Part shown: positions 1-11,940 of the stretch, piece after piece
Numbering within the stretch: position 1 is the first letter of the stretch
Layout: each line of letters begins with the position of its first letter
Origin: Megamerina dolium
Taxonomy: Eukaryota; Arthropoda; Insecta; Diptera; Megamerinidae
Length of the DNA stretch: 64,000 nucleotides
NCBI GenBank assembly: GCA_963854835.1
Contig: OY978528.1
Coordinates: 33,587,335-33,651,334, forward strand
Reading direction: 5' to 3'
Program-made: the position numbers and the translations under genes
The notes under the pieces: generated by a model
What the model was told of the DNA's origin: nothing
Seen by the model: only the letters and a program-made list of their open reading frames with translations
The model's database searches: none

Positions 1-2042
1 TTAAAATTGGATGTATTTGTAACCCCAAATTACAAAGAGTACATTTATTTAAAATTAATTATCTACTACTTATTGTTAATATACTTGCAATGGCATTGTA
101 GAATTACTTGTTCGGGTCCATAATAAAAGAAAACCAAAATTGCTTGTTGGAAAAATCAATTTCTACAAACTTCACATACACTGCCGCCGTCGCCGTCGTT
201 GCCATTGCCTCCGTCACAAATGCTTTGACATTAAGCTAACGTTGGCGTTAGTTTTGCTACCGTTTTAGAAATGATAATGATGGCGACGACAATGTTGATG
301 ATGATGATTATGATGATTATGGCTCTTAAAACCACTCCGTCATGTGTATACGTAAAAACAGAGAGCAGAGTTTATGCTGCAGCGTGAACGTCTTAAAACA
401 AGTGCACATTGCACTTGAGACGACTGGCTACACTTTATTTATGCTAAGCTGTAGTTGTTGGCGTTTGGGGCGATTCAAAAGGATATTTTCTTTCACGGTG
501 TTTGTGAGAGACATGGGGGAGAGAGAAGATAATGATAATAAGGCACGTTGTACTGCATTGGGAAAATTGTTGTTTTTTACGACGAAAGAATACTAAAAAG
601 GAAGCAATTTAAAATTTCACATTATCAAGATGCAAATGCACACGAACGCGCTCTGGCATTCATGCATAAAAACACATTCACATGCGTATGTCTATTGAGA
701 TAGTGTGAAAGCTCCCATAAATGAACATGACACTTATGGCTATATTTGCGCTACAATATTGGTACATATGAGTATGGTATATGCAAGATAATTTTGCAAA
801 ATTGCCATCACAGCAACAAAATGAAATTATTTGCATTTACTATGAGCTTGTAAATATGTAGTACCAAAAACATGTACCATATGCAATACTGATTTCAAAT
901 GGACTCACGAATAGTGTTTCAAAGAAAACTTTACAAAATGCGTAGGAAATATTTGCTTCTGTTTTTGCGCCATTATTGCAAGACCATATGCACAAGTGTA
1001 CATTTGCACTATTGCTAAAAGAACTTTCCTCTTAAGGGTGATTTCACTTAGTCTAAGCGTCTGCTTACATTATATATTTACATATGACACACATGTATGT
1101 ATGTACATAAGCGCATAGATGTAAGTGCATTCATATGCACGTTGAGGGAATACAAAAATCATGACTAAAGCGAATAAAAAATTGAAAACAGCAATAACAA
1201 CCACTATAAATCGAGCTAAATAAGCAGAGCCACAATTAAATGGTGCTGGCGCCGGTGCCTCATGTAGGCAATATCATTATGAGCTACATGTCTACGAACA
1301 CACACGCTTATAAATATAATTGCATTCGCATTTATATATGTGTGTGTGTGTGTGTGTATTTGTACGATTAGGCAAATAGCAGAAGCTACAGCAGAACCAG
1401 TTTTAGTAGCTATCCCCTTATTATTTCTCTGCTTGTATCAATATATTGTGATGCAAAAACTCAGGTGGATAGTTGCTCAGTCTAAGTTTCATCTGTTAAA
1501 TCCGTTTAATTATATTTTTTCTTCTCACCTCAATTGCTCTATCACTTTTTAACAATTGAAAACTAGAAACATAATTTGAATATTCTCTTTTATGCAGTTT
1601 TTTTTTACCTTATTCACTTTGTATTGGAGGGTATTGTCGAGTTATATTATCATACTGTTGTATTCTTGTACATATGAGTGTATATATATACATTCCTTAT
1701 CATGAATTTGTCGTAGTCATAACAAATTGATGCCAGAAATAATAACAATGAACACTAATACAATAATAACAACTGTTTTTTTTTATTTTATTTCTGATGT
1801 TCCATTTGACAAAAGACTGTTGCAAAAACGTGATAAAAATTAATTGAAATACAAAAAGAAAAGGCGTAAATAAATGCAACAACAACAACGCCGAAGAAAT
1901 AAATTATAACGCAGACGATATTTGCAAATATCGCATAATAAATATTGATAACGCTCTTCTGTATACAATATTAAAGTGAAGTAGGAATTGCCTTAACATA
2001 TGACTTTGTACTCATAAACTTGTATAAACGTTTTCAAGAAGC
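1..2042. other. Intergenic, no gene seen
   Basis: AT-rich sequence with short open frames only, none resembling a protein. It contains a (TG)n microsatellite near 1339-1359. Nothing else is supported. Confidence 0.6.
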
Positions 2043-2046
2043 TTAA

Positions 2047-2754
2047 GGGGGTCCACCTGTGTGAGCGCGGTATTTCGAACGCTCTTTCGGGAATTTTCGT
2101 TAGGAGAACTAATTCGAAAAGAAGGATAAGTTTTACGCTATTTTGAAGGTTTGTGCTTATATTTCAATAGTAAATTTTTCCAATAGTGTAATCCGAATGC
2201 TTGTACTCATCAAGGGCGTTCAAAGTGACCCCTTCAAAATGATATACCGAAATTGTGGGCAAGATTCCGCTCGAACCAGTTATCTAAAACGCAAAAAGTA
2301 AAAAAAATCTTATTTCTGTTTATATCGTTGAGGTACTGACGTAGGATTTTGACGAAATTTTAAAAATTGAAGAAATGGCAGTTGTTTTTATAAAAATTAT
2401 TCGTTTTCATGCTTTTTTTCGATATAAAAACTGCTGTAAAATTGAAAAAAAAAATTTCGAACAACCGCTACGTGGGTACCTTCAGTTATCTGTATTAATG
2501 AGTCTGTCAAAATTTGAAGTCAATCGGTTAAGTAGATTTTTTTTAATCCTGCCCACAAAATTCAAAAATATGGTTTCGAGAAAAACGCTTTCAAAGTCTG
2601 GAAACACAACAAAACTTTGTATTATAGACTCACATTTAATCTGCAATACCAGGACCATAAACTTCCCCTTCCTCATCCTGTAGAAGCTCTCGTTAAAGAT
2701 GCGAAAATGTAAAAAAAAATCGATTTTTCGAAAATTTTACACAGGTGGACCCCC
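2047..2754. mobile_element. Non-autonomous TTAA-flanked inverted-repeat element (piggyBac-type MITE)
   Basis: The left end GGGGGTCCACCTGTGT (2047-2062) is the exact reverse complement of the right end at 2739-2754. Both ends abut TTAA (2043-2046 and 2755-2758), the target duplication typical of the piggyBac superfamily. The 708-bp interior has no transposase frame. It contains stretches such as a GAAAAATCGATTTTTT-like block beside the right end that recur in the element at 34904-35616, so the two belong to one family. The superfamily assignment rests on the TTAA duplication alone. Confidence 0.75.
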
Positions 2755-2897
2755 TTAATAAAGGAAAAAGTATGTTCAGTATTAGCGAACCGTCTACGTT
2801 GAATTATTTGAAGTGCATGCCATCATTTTTGTAGAAATAGTTATTTGCACATTGATTAAAAAGGGGTTTAATAGACTTTGTTATATATAAATATATA

Positions 2898-3935
2898 CAG
2901 TGTGATTCACGGCAGAAAATACGAATACGAAAAACCGTTACGAAATTAATAAATGTCAAATCTCTCTGTTATTGTAACCAAATGCAACCGTTGGCTAATG
3001 CACAAACTGAATTTGACAGCGCTGTCAGTCTTTGTTTATGATTTGTGAAGTGAAAACATAAATTCCGAGAATTTTGAAAAACGTTTTGAAGTATTCACCA
3101 TCGTGGTCCAAAACCAAGCATTGCAGCGCCAACTAAATTAATGAAAAAGTCAAAGTTATTCGTCCAGCATTCGTGAAAAAAATGTAAACATCATGATAGG
3201 TAAACATCAAGCCCAACGTAGCAACAATAGTACGTCAAAATGAGCAGATTCTTCACTTCTTCGAACAAAATCCAGGTACATCAGTGTGTCAAGCCCCTCA
3301 ACGCTAACGTAGTTGTAATATGCAGGTATCGTAGTCAACAATATGAAGAAGATTATTGCAACATCAGTTAAGGTATCGTTCCACGAATCCATTGGCTCGT
3401 ACTTGGTGTATAGCAGCAAACAGAACGATGGTGCGCACAGTAAAACTTCCACAGAAGCTTAATGTATACGGTGCCTTTTTTGAAATTGGTTTTGGTACAT
3501 TGATCGAACCGATTGCCGAACGTATGTGCTATTTGTATCATGGTGCACTATTAACCACCGCGAATAAATTTTACGGCACAGGAAACCGCAATTGGCTTCT
3601 GTTGGAAGACAATGATCCAAAACACAAAAGCCGTTTGAGCACCGCATGGAAAGAGCGACATGAAGTTCATTAAAAAATTCAGTAAAATATTCAGAAATTT
3701 GAAGCTGCTTTCATTTAACGCCAATGGCACACTTTTCCGCTGGACTACGTAAAAAATTGAGTCAAAATTTGACCAACCGTAGTCCCGAATTATAGAGAAT
3801 CAAGGAGAGTGGATAAAATATTGATGTTGTTGTACAATCCAAGGAAATAATAAAGCATTTTATGAAAAAAATATTACATAGAATATAATTTTTTCATTAC
3901 TTTCCATCGTATGAACGCATATATGGATCACACTG
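2898..3935 (+). mobile_element. Degenerate Tc1-like transposon, copy 1
   Basis: The ends CAGTGTGATTCACGG and (reverse complement) CAGTGTGATCCATAT flank 1038 bp with TA on both sides (2896-2897 and 3936-3937), the Tc1/mariner target. Frame 3356-3673 carries decayed transposase, including the catalytic block LLEDNDPKHKSRLS near 3600-3640, which matches the second Asp motif of Tc1-like transposases. A helix-turn-helix-like start is visible around 3095-3170. Frameshifts and stops make it non-functional. The element at 26351-27201 is a second copy sharing the ends and the N-terminal region. Confidence 0.75.
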
Positions 3936-3974
3936 TATGTGAGAGTCGTGGAGGTCGTTATGAATTTTCTTGGT

Positions 3975-4245
3975 TAAAAAAGAACTTGTAAAGCGTGATC
4001 CATTTCGAGGTTCCCAACTTTTTTGAAGAAAAAAAAAACACAGAAAATTCAAATTGAATGGGGAATGTTTATTATCATTTGAAAGAACATTCTTTGGCAT
4101 TTATTTTTTGAAGATTATGTCTTTCAAATGTTGGCCGCGAATACGTCTCAGATGGTCCATCCGTTGAGTCCAATTTTCGATGACTTGTTCTTGCACAATC
4201 TGTATTTTGTACGCTTTCAATTTAAGACGAGAATTTAATAGAGAA
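3975..4245 (-). pseudogene. Mariner-type transposase, internal-deletion remnant
   Basis: Read on the minus strand, 4101-4240 joins a fragment like the transposase middle (KAYKIQIVQEQ) directly to a typical transposase C-terminus (ENWTQRMDHLRRIRGQH then a stop). About 200 residues of catalytic core are missing between them. The 5' side of the remnant is cut by the SINE at 4257, and the downstream flank to about 3975 may hold the 3' end. The family match is by recall of related insect transposases, so the outer limits are approximate. Confidence 0.5.
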
Positions 4246-4256
4246 TACGATTCGTG

Positions 4257-4620
4257 TAGTGGGTGCCGTAGCTCAGTGGTTAGTGTGTTCGCCTTCTGAT
4301 CTGTAGGTCGTGGTTCAATCCCCGGCTGATGCATAACAAATTTAATATCGATGAGATTTTTCTTTCGAACGATACCCACCTGTAGGCAAGCAATTGGCAA
4401 TTCTTCCTACTAACTACTTGCCATGAAAAAGCTTCTAAAAGAACTCTGACAAAGCTCAGAAAAAAGTAATGTCACAAGTGTTCTGCCGTTCGGAACCGGC
4501 TAAAATAAGTAGGTCCCTTCTAATATTGTCCAAAAATTTAAGACGCACAACAGTAATGGAAGAAAAGCTCGGCGAATGAGCCCTTTTGGCTTTAAGTGCC
4601 CTATATTTATTTTTTTTTTA
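4257..4620 (+). mobile_element. tRNA-derived SINE, copy 1 (full length)
   Basis: The tRNA-like head GGGTGCCGTAGCTCAGTGG has a pol III A box (TAGCTCAGTGGTTAG) and a B box (GGTCGTGGTTCAATCCC). An unrelated body follows, ending in an ATTT/T-rich tail. The insertion is flanked by TACGATTCGTG (4246-4256) and TACGATTTGTG (4621-4631), an 11-bp target duplication with one mismatch. Homologous copies lie at 22290, 23401, 39025 and 49199. SINEs of this type are transcribed by RNA polymerase III and mobilised by a partner LINE; the partner is not identified here. Confidence 0.88.
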
Positions 4621-4631
4621 TACGATTTGTG

Positions 4632-5549
4632 TACATCGTGTAAATACTTTGTTTACAAATACAGCAAATCGGTATTCTAAAGTATTCTAAATTGTTACCT
4701 ACGAATGACTGAATACTAATGTTGCGCCCATCTCTTAGCGCTAATCGGTTCTCAGTGAATTTGACAGAATGTGACGTCACATTAGTTCCAAGGGTTACAT
4801 TATTCAGTAATTATAGCGCATTGTTTATATTTTTATTTTCAATTTGTTCGCCACTTTGTCATTTTCTCTCTCATCTGAACTACTGTAACGTCACATTTAG
4901 AAAAATCCTCTCTGAGGGGTGCAATCTTCTTTTCTATCATTCTTGATTGTTACCTGCTATTGTGAAGAGAAGAAGAAGCTGTTATATCATAAAGGTGATT
5001 TTTTATAAATTTGCAGCACACTTTTAGGATTTTGCCAATATAAGCTAAGATATGTGACATTGTTTTTATGCGTTATAACATTATGTTATTCTTAAAATAT
5101 GCCACAAACATTTTTGTAAAATCACCAGAATATCAGTTACAAGTATAGGTTACAAAATCGTAACAAAATTAGTATAATAATTTTTTGTTACCAAATATTC
5201 AGAATAGACTTGTTACCAGAATCACTTTTTTAACCACTAACCGTATCCATACTTTCGAGCTCGTCGAACTTTCACGCCTCTCCCCTACATTCTAAGTAAT
5301 ATACCTTCTAGACACAAGTATGCGTAAATCAAAGACTGCCATTATAACTGATACCGATGGAGTATCACTTCTTACACTAAACATGCATTTTCAAAAAATA
5401 TTAATTTTCTAATTTTCATTATCTTCGATCGCTTTGATTGTTCGTATTTCTGTGTATTTGGTATGTTCTACAAATATGTAGGTACATGAATATGCTTATT
5501 TGCAACGTCTGGCTAAGTAGAACGAATGAAAATTAAAAATTTATTAATA
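4632..5549. other. Intergenic, no gene seen
   Basis: There are no protein-like frames. A short inverted pair (GGTGATTTT at about 4994 and AAAATCACC at about 5120) could be a 130-bp miniature element, but its ends are too short to be sure. Confidence 0.45.
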
Positions 5550-6838
5550 AAGGGTTATCCATTTTGCGGTTTCAAAAGTAAATATAAATAAAACACATAT
5601 AAGATATCTTTTATCATGATATTTCTTTTTTATTATAAAGTTTGAAAGTTGACATTATGTCTGAAATACTACATCATTTAAATGACCACCACGCGAATTG
5701 TTGCAAGCATCGATTCTTTTGAGGTAATTTTCGACCACTTTTTGACACATATTGGGCGGTATCTCAGCCATAACGTGACGAATGTCGGTTTTTAGGTGCT
5801 CAAGAGTTAAAGGTTTATCTGCATAAATATCCACAAAAAAAAGTCAAGCGGTGTCAAATCGCATGATCTTGGTGGCCACTTGATATCGCCACGACGAGAA
5901 ATTACGCGGCCAGAAAATTTCTCTTGCAATAAAGCCATATTCGCTCGAGTTGTGTGGCATGTGGCACCGTCTTGTTGAAACCACATATTCTCTAAGTCGT
6001 ATTCTTCAATAGCAGGCAAAAAAAAGTCGGTTATCATATGACCATAACGCTCCGAATTGACGGTGACAGTCGTTCCATCGTCGTTTTCGAAGAAGTAAGG
6101 TCCAATCACACCTCCGGACCAAAGAGCGCACCAAGCAGTGACTTTTTGTGGATGTAGTGGCCTCTCTTTAATTACTTGAGGATTCTCAGAACCCCAAATA
6201 CGACAATTTTGTTTGTTAACATACCCACCGAGTGAGAAATGTGCTTCGTCGCTGAAGAAAATTTTGTTCGAAAAATCGCCGTCCACCGCCTGTTGTTCAA
6301 GCACCCATTCAACGTATCTACGACGTTGTGAATGGTCAGCTGGCTTCAGTTGTTGTGTGAGCTAGATTTTATATGGATGTAGGTGTAGATCCAAATGCAA
6401 AATACGCCATAATGTGCCGTAAGACAGCCCTAATTCCTGAGAACGACGAGGAATCGACACATTCGGGTCTTCGGCAACACTTTCACTTACAGCAGCGATA
6501 TTTTCGGTGGTACGAGCGAAACGATGATGCACCGGCCTTACAATATCTGTAACCGATCCAGTCTCTTCATATTTCTTCACAATTTTGCCAATTGCTTGCG
6601 TAGTTGGACGATTATGTAAACCATAATCTCCTCTTAAAGCACGATATGTGGCTGTGGCAGAATCACCATTTTTGTAGTAGGTTTTTGCAATTTTAATGCG
6701 TTGTGCGATAGTTAAGCGATCCATTTTCGCAAATGTCAAACATTGAACTGAAAAAGAAAGAAATTGTTTTAACAACTCAGTTTGACAGATGTCGAATTCT
6801 AGCCCTATACTTTTGAAACCGCGAAATGGATAACCCTT
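5550..6838 (-). mobile_element. Mariner-family transposon, nearly full length
   Basis: Inverted ends begin AAGGGTTATCCATTTTGCGG at 5550, and the same sequence with one change is read inward from 6838. The match continues through TTTCAAAAGTA, and both ends are flanked by TA. The 1289-bp size is normal for mariner. Inside, on the minus strand, is one transposase gene with one premature stop and one frame-changing deletion (separate entry). A degraded relative lies at 47230-47560. Confidence 0.9.
5655..6724 (-). pseudogene. Mariner transposase, one nonsense and one frameshift
   Basis: Translation starts at the ATG at 6724 (MDRLTIAQRIKIAKTYY), just downstream of the 5' end. An N-terminal helix-turn-helix DNA-binding region is followed by the catalytic core: FSDEAHFSLGG (first Asp), WFQQDGATCHTT (second Asp) and SCDLTPLDFFLW (third Asp). 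By my count 36 residues separate the last two Asp. The C-terminus GGHLNDVVFQT ends at 5655. An in-frame TAG near 6362 replaces what is probably Gln in ..HPYKI-LTQQLKP. A small deletion after DFFLW, around 5815, shifts frame and drops several residues. The rest is well preserved, so inactivation looks recent. The family cuts and pastes DNA at TA sites. Confidence 0.88.
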
Positions 6839-6840
6839 TA

Positions 6841-7257
6841 TATTAAATACAAATTTTAGCGCAATTTATTGATAACATATAGATAACATTTGTGCATGAT
6901 TATATTAGAGAGGTCATGAATTGCTATCAAATTATTCTGGTTTAATTCAGTAAATAGTGGGAGTATTTTGCGTTTTATAAGCACTTTACAGAGATCCAAG
7001 TCCAATATTGGTGTGATTTTAACTGATAAACAAAAATGTTGTTATAATTTTAAAAATATATAAAAAAAAAACTTTATTTTGACATAACTTTCTGCTTTAT
7101 ATGTACTTTTTTAGGTTCACCACAGCAAAATGCAAAATGATTCAGCACTCTTAAACTGAGCGCATACTCAATAATTACCTGCATTAGAATACTCCAAATA
7201 GAAATACTTACACATACAAATATACCTATATATTCAGCTTGGTAAAGCTGTGCCATA
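6841..7257. other. Upstream region of wit
   Basis: AT-rich flank. It presumably holds the wit 5' UTR and promoter, but no TATA box or initiator could be singled out. Confidence 0.4.
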
Positions 7258-10200
7258 ATGTCGACTCATATGCTGAGATTAATTTTCTTCTTAATATTAA
7301 TCGTTTCTGCGCGAACTGGTAAATACATTCATATCAATACATACTCTCTATAATTTCGATTGATATATTTTTATCACACCTTGTATTTTCTATGTAAAGC
7401 TCCAAAACCTCTTACCTGCTTAACTTATATGGAAGATGATAGATCATTACAAGACTATGATGACGACGACGATGATGATGATGATTTTGATGAGAATGCA
7501 ATTTTGCAATCAAATGTCAATTTTAATTTAATAACGTCTTCGGAAGATGCTATCCAAGTAAACAACAACAAGAACAACAACAACAATAATATAATTGTGG
7601 CACATCGCAGAGTATGTCAACCGGATTACACATTTTGTTTTTCACTTTGGCGGCAAACTGTGAATGGCACGCACATCGAGAAGCAAGGTAAAACACGTGT
7701 GTATGCATGTGTTGAGTGTTTTATTTTTAGTTTGAGTGAGAAAATAAAGAATTGGCAACAGCTCGACATGTGCCCGGGTAGCTCAGTCGGTAGAGCATTG
7801 GACTTTTAATCCAAGGGTCCAGGGTTCAAGTCCCTGCTCGGGCGATGTAAATTTTTTTTATAATTTTTTTTTAATAATGTCTTTTATTTTTTAATAAATT
7901 TTTTTTTTTTCATAGGTTGCTGGAAAGAGAGCACTGAACGCAATGCAACCTGTAGTCAAAGAGAATGTACCAGTTCAGCACCTACATCACGCAACAATTC
8001 ATTGTACTATTGCTGTTGTTCAGGAGATTTATGCAATCAGAATGTAACGATTGTAGAACCATCTCCGCTACAGGTAAATCTGAGTGCTTGCTTAAATATT
8101 GTTGACCAATTTAGTACATACACCTATTTATATAGCTTTCCAAACAACAAATCATACCAGAAGCGTCAAATCTGCGCAACAGTGACAAACAAGGATTTTG
8201 TAGTCGGAATTATTTGATCTTGTGGTGTTCCGTTATATCTGTTTGCCTGCTCATAAGTGTTTCGCTGATATATCTTCACTGTCGCATTTCGCGTGAGAAG
8301 CTTGTACCCGAAGAGGCTCCACTCGCGCCATCAGGCCCAGGTTATAGTTCGAATTTACGCAACGTGGACAACATGAATTTAATATGCATGCTGGGCAGTG
8401 GCAAATATGGTACTGTAATGAAGGGAATGCTGCATGATCAAGAAGTAGCAGTGAAAATTTATCCAGAAACTCATCACCACTATTACATTAACGAGCGTAA
8501 TATTTACTCATTGCCACTAATGGATTGTCCGTCATTGTTGACTTACTTTGGTAATTAAAATTCATTAACAATTTGAAGGAAATCTACTGACTTACTTGGG
8601 TCAATATCTTCTGATCCCTAGGTTACGATGAGCGTCATACAATGGATGGAAAAGCTGAATACCATCTTGTATTATCTTTGGCCCCTCTTGGCTGTTTACA
8701 GGATTGGCTAATAGCGAATACGATGGATTTTGAAACATTCTGTGGCATGGCGAAATCCATTACACGCGGCCTATCACACTTGCACACAGAATTTCGAATT
8801 GGGGATGATTATAAACCGTGTATAGCTCATCGAGATCTCAACTCGCGTAATGTGTTGGTAAAAGCTGATCGCACATGCTGTATTGCTGATTTTGGTTTTG
8901 CTCTGAAGGTGTTCGGTTCAAAGTATGAGTACAAAGGTGAAATTGCTATGGCAGAGACGAAAAGCATAAATGAAGTTGGCACATTACGTTATATGGCGCC
9001 AGAGTTGCTTGAGGGAGCAGTTAATCTACGGGACTGTGAGACATCGCTGAAACAAATGGACGTTTATGCATTGGGTTTGGTGTTATGGGAGATAGCCACA
9101 CGATGTGCTGACTATTATCCACTGGCGCAGATCACACCGCCATACAAAGCACCGTACGAGCAAGAAGTGGGTGCCCATCCAAACTTTGATCAGATGCAGG
9201 CATTGGTAGTGCGTCACAAGGCGCGGCCTCTTTTCCCAACTGGATGGGGTGGCGGTGCTGCAGCTAAACTTGTAAGGGATACGTGCGAAGATTGCTGGGA
9301 TCATGATGCTGAAGCGCGCTTGACATCACTGTGTGCAGAGGAACGTATGCACGAAATAGCCAGCTTAAAGCCACGTATGCATTCACTTGCGCAATCATCT
9401 AGTCCGTTATTGAGCGCAAACAATCTAGTCGGAGAGCACTCTGAACATGGGCAACATCATAACAATCAGGTACGAACTTTAAACATTGCCGCCGAAACTT
9501 GCAATTCAGAAACGACCACAATGTTGAATCCGCCACCCAATCAAAATATACCGCGCGTAAGTGGTGCGATCGATTTCGTAGCGGCTACCCCACAAACGGA
9601 AAAGAATCTTCTCATCTGTACACAGCAACAATTACAACCATACCAGGGACGAAATCCGTGCCAAGAACGTAATTTAGCACCGACAACAACACGTCCACCA
9701 CAAGTTTTGGTGGAGAAAAGCAAAAAGCATAGTTTCCAATCGGACCAAGAGAATAGTTTCTCATGCCTGGAAGATGATGTTTCTGTAGAGGAATTAATAT
9801 CGAGCGGAAGCTCAAAGAAATTCACTGCATTGACACAAGAGAATTCCAGCATGGGACAGGGCTTTCCAAAACAGCAGAATACGGATAGAAAACTTCGTGG
9901 TTGGCATGGCGTACGTGCGCTAATACAAAAGAAGCTGTTCCGCAAGGTTGAAAACAGTGATGCGTTTCGCCAACTGGGAGCTTATAGTGACGAGAAATCT
10001 AATCTGGTGGACAATCGATATGCAGCAGTAATGAAGGGCTTAGATAATTGTACTACCGCGAAGACAGCTACTGTGAGTTTTATTGATGATAAGCAACGTA
10101 CACCGAATGGTGTGTCTATGACAAAAACGACAACCTTGGATAATATCTATCCGCTTAATAGGAGACCGAATAATTTGGACTTGAGTCCGATGGGCACAAC

Positions 10201-10684
10201 TCCATCACAAATGAACGGACAACTTTCGAATAAATCATTGCAAATACATAGCATAGCGGAGGAATTTAATAGTAATGTCACTGCTGCCGATCAGCATTTG
10301 AGAGCAACAAATTCACACATACGCACACCCGCCCACATTGTGCCGCGCTCCGTTTCTAGCGGAATCATTAAACACATTAATAACAATAACACAATGAATA
10401 AAACTGAACTTAAGACAATGACGCCTTGCAGTTTAAATACACCAGTCGCTATGAATAGGACGACAACGAATTTTGATCGTAATTTTCGACGCCAACGAAG
10501 TCTGGAAGTATTTCGTGAGGTGTTTAGTGGACGTGGCAGCACAGAGAGACTACGAGATCCCAGTCAGCGTGTAAAAACACCTGGTGATGTGCCACCGTCA
10601 GTGCGCAAAGTACGAGCTTCCAAAACGTTAAGTCTTTACGATGATCGAATGATGGACTCATCCACATTGAACGTTCTGCTATAG
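7258..10684 (+). CDS. wit: BMP type II receptor serine/threonine kinase Wishful thinking
   Basis: Five exons join in frame: 7258-7318, 7400-7687, 7916-8073, 8136-8550 and 8622-10684, giving 994 residues. Exon 1 is a signal peptide (MSTHMLRLIFFLILIVSART). Exons 2-3 are the Cys-rich ligand-binding ectodomain ending in the family hallmark CCCSGDLCNQN. Exon 4 has one membrane span (about 194-216) and the kinase start, with glycine loop GSGKYGTV and VAVK lysine 276. Exon 5 has HRDLNSRN (catalytic Asp about 379), DFG about 397 and GTLRYMAPE, then a C-terminal tail of more than 400 residues. The long tail separates it from Punt. In flies Wit carries Gbb/BMP signals at the motor neuron synapse, phosphorylating type I receptors that activate Mad. 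Unusual here: nine consecutive Asp (41-49) and an Asn run in the ectodomain, and a tRNA gene inside intron 2. The fly protein I recall is about 910 residues. Confidence 0.96.
7772..7844 (+). tRNA. tRNA-Lys (anticodon UUU)
   Basis: This is a complete 73-nt cloverleaf. The acceptor GCCCGGG pairs with CTCGGGC plus a discriminator G. The D arm is GCTC/GAGC, the anticodon stem TTGGA/TCCAA encloses loop CTTTTAA with TTT at 7805-7807, and the T arm CAGGG/CCCTG has loop TTCAAGT. A run of eight T at 7852-7859 gives a pol III terminator. The CCA end is not encoded, as usual in eukaryotes. It lies wholly inside wit intron 2 (7688-7915) on the same strand. Confidence 0.96.
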
Positions 10685-11940
10685 CACGAGGAAGTTCTGC
10701 TCCTCGAACTCTAAGACTGGAGTAGAACGCTACATATTGACAGTTGAAGTTGAACATCTCCCAAATTAATCATATCTCATATCTCATTCGTAATATATTT
10801 GTGTGTATGTATAGAAGGTATATCGTGTGCTTGTACAGGCGTGTATGTGGGCGTTAGTCACTTTAGTAAATGTATTCGAAATCATAGTAGTAATCTCTAA
10901 ATAGAAGATTACAAGAGTTGCTGCATTGTACATATAATATAAGTCATGTAAGACATGTAGCCAGTACAGATTCGTATATTTAAAATCAATGGCCCGTAGT
11001 TAAAGTCACAGTTCAGATTGACTTGTTTGACATGTGTGTGTATTTCTCTTAAAAGCTTCCGTAAAATAGACGATTTTAACGTTAAGATGATCTTACCTTT
11101 GACTATAACTGCCGGCCAATATGTTGTGTATACAAATTTATTTTATTTTTCATCCGTGCATACCTACATGTACTAAACCAAAGCCCTAATATGGTATATA
11201 TATGCCATAGATATACATATATTGATATGAACTTTTATATTAAAGTTTAAAATGTGTCTGCACTCTGCCAGAACTTAAATGGAACATCGCACTCAATTTC
11301 AATCAGTATATGTGTATGTTAATCTTTAGTGTAGTTATAATAGTAGTATGACCAATTTTCAGTACATGTATACAATGATATACTCTATTGCAGAAAAAGA
11401 CGAAAATTTCATACAATAATTTGAATAATGTACTTACGATTACTTAAACTCATAGAACACATATATGTATTATGTAACTACATATTTTTGAGATTTACAT
11501 ATAGTAAATATATAAAATTAAATGGATTTATAGCATAAAAATGTATTATATATAAAAATAAGTATACAACATATTTATATAAATCTCATATAGCTGATGT
11601 AACAGATCAACTGAAATAATATTTCGTAGTTTACACCCATACCTATATCCTATAAATAATTTACTTATAAAATGGCCTTGCATAAAATCAATATTGACAA
11701 ACATTTTATACATATAATATATCTAGTACTTGTACTGAAACTGAAACTAACGCTTCTTTTGATATGAACTCTTCTTTTTTTCCCATTTTACATACTATCA
11801 CTTACAATTAAGTTAAGCAATTCGTTACGGTTTAGTATTAGTATTACTTAGTTACTTAAGTATATTTAACAATTTATAGAATCAATTTCTAAAGCATAAT
11901 CCAATTTAATGATGAATAAATGTAATGAATTTGATTGTGT
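10685..11940 (+). other. Probable wit 3' UTR and poly(A) signal
   Basis: AT-rich sequence after the wit stop with no coding potential. The AATAAA at 11915-11920 is a candidate cleavage signal, and further AATAAA-like runs follow at about 11995. The extent of the UTR is inferred. Confidence 0.45.

Noticed and set aside
2375..2683. A 102-residue frame in the first TTAA element
   Set aside because: AT-driven frame within a non-coding MITE. No similarity to transposases and an overlapping frame on the other strand.
4261..4332. tRNA gene at the SINE head
   Set aside because: The A and B boxes are present but the acceptor and anticodon stems do not pair into a cloverleaf, and the same head plus body recurs at other sites with target duplications.
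7360..7809. A 149-residue frame covering wit exon 2 and ending inside the tRNA
   Set aside because: It reads through intron sequence and the tRNA gene. Only 7400-7687 is coding, joined to the flanking wit exons.
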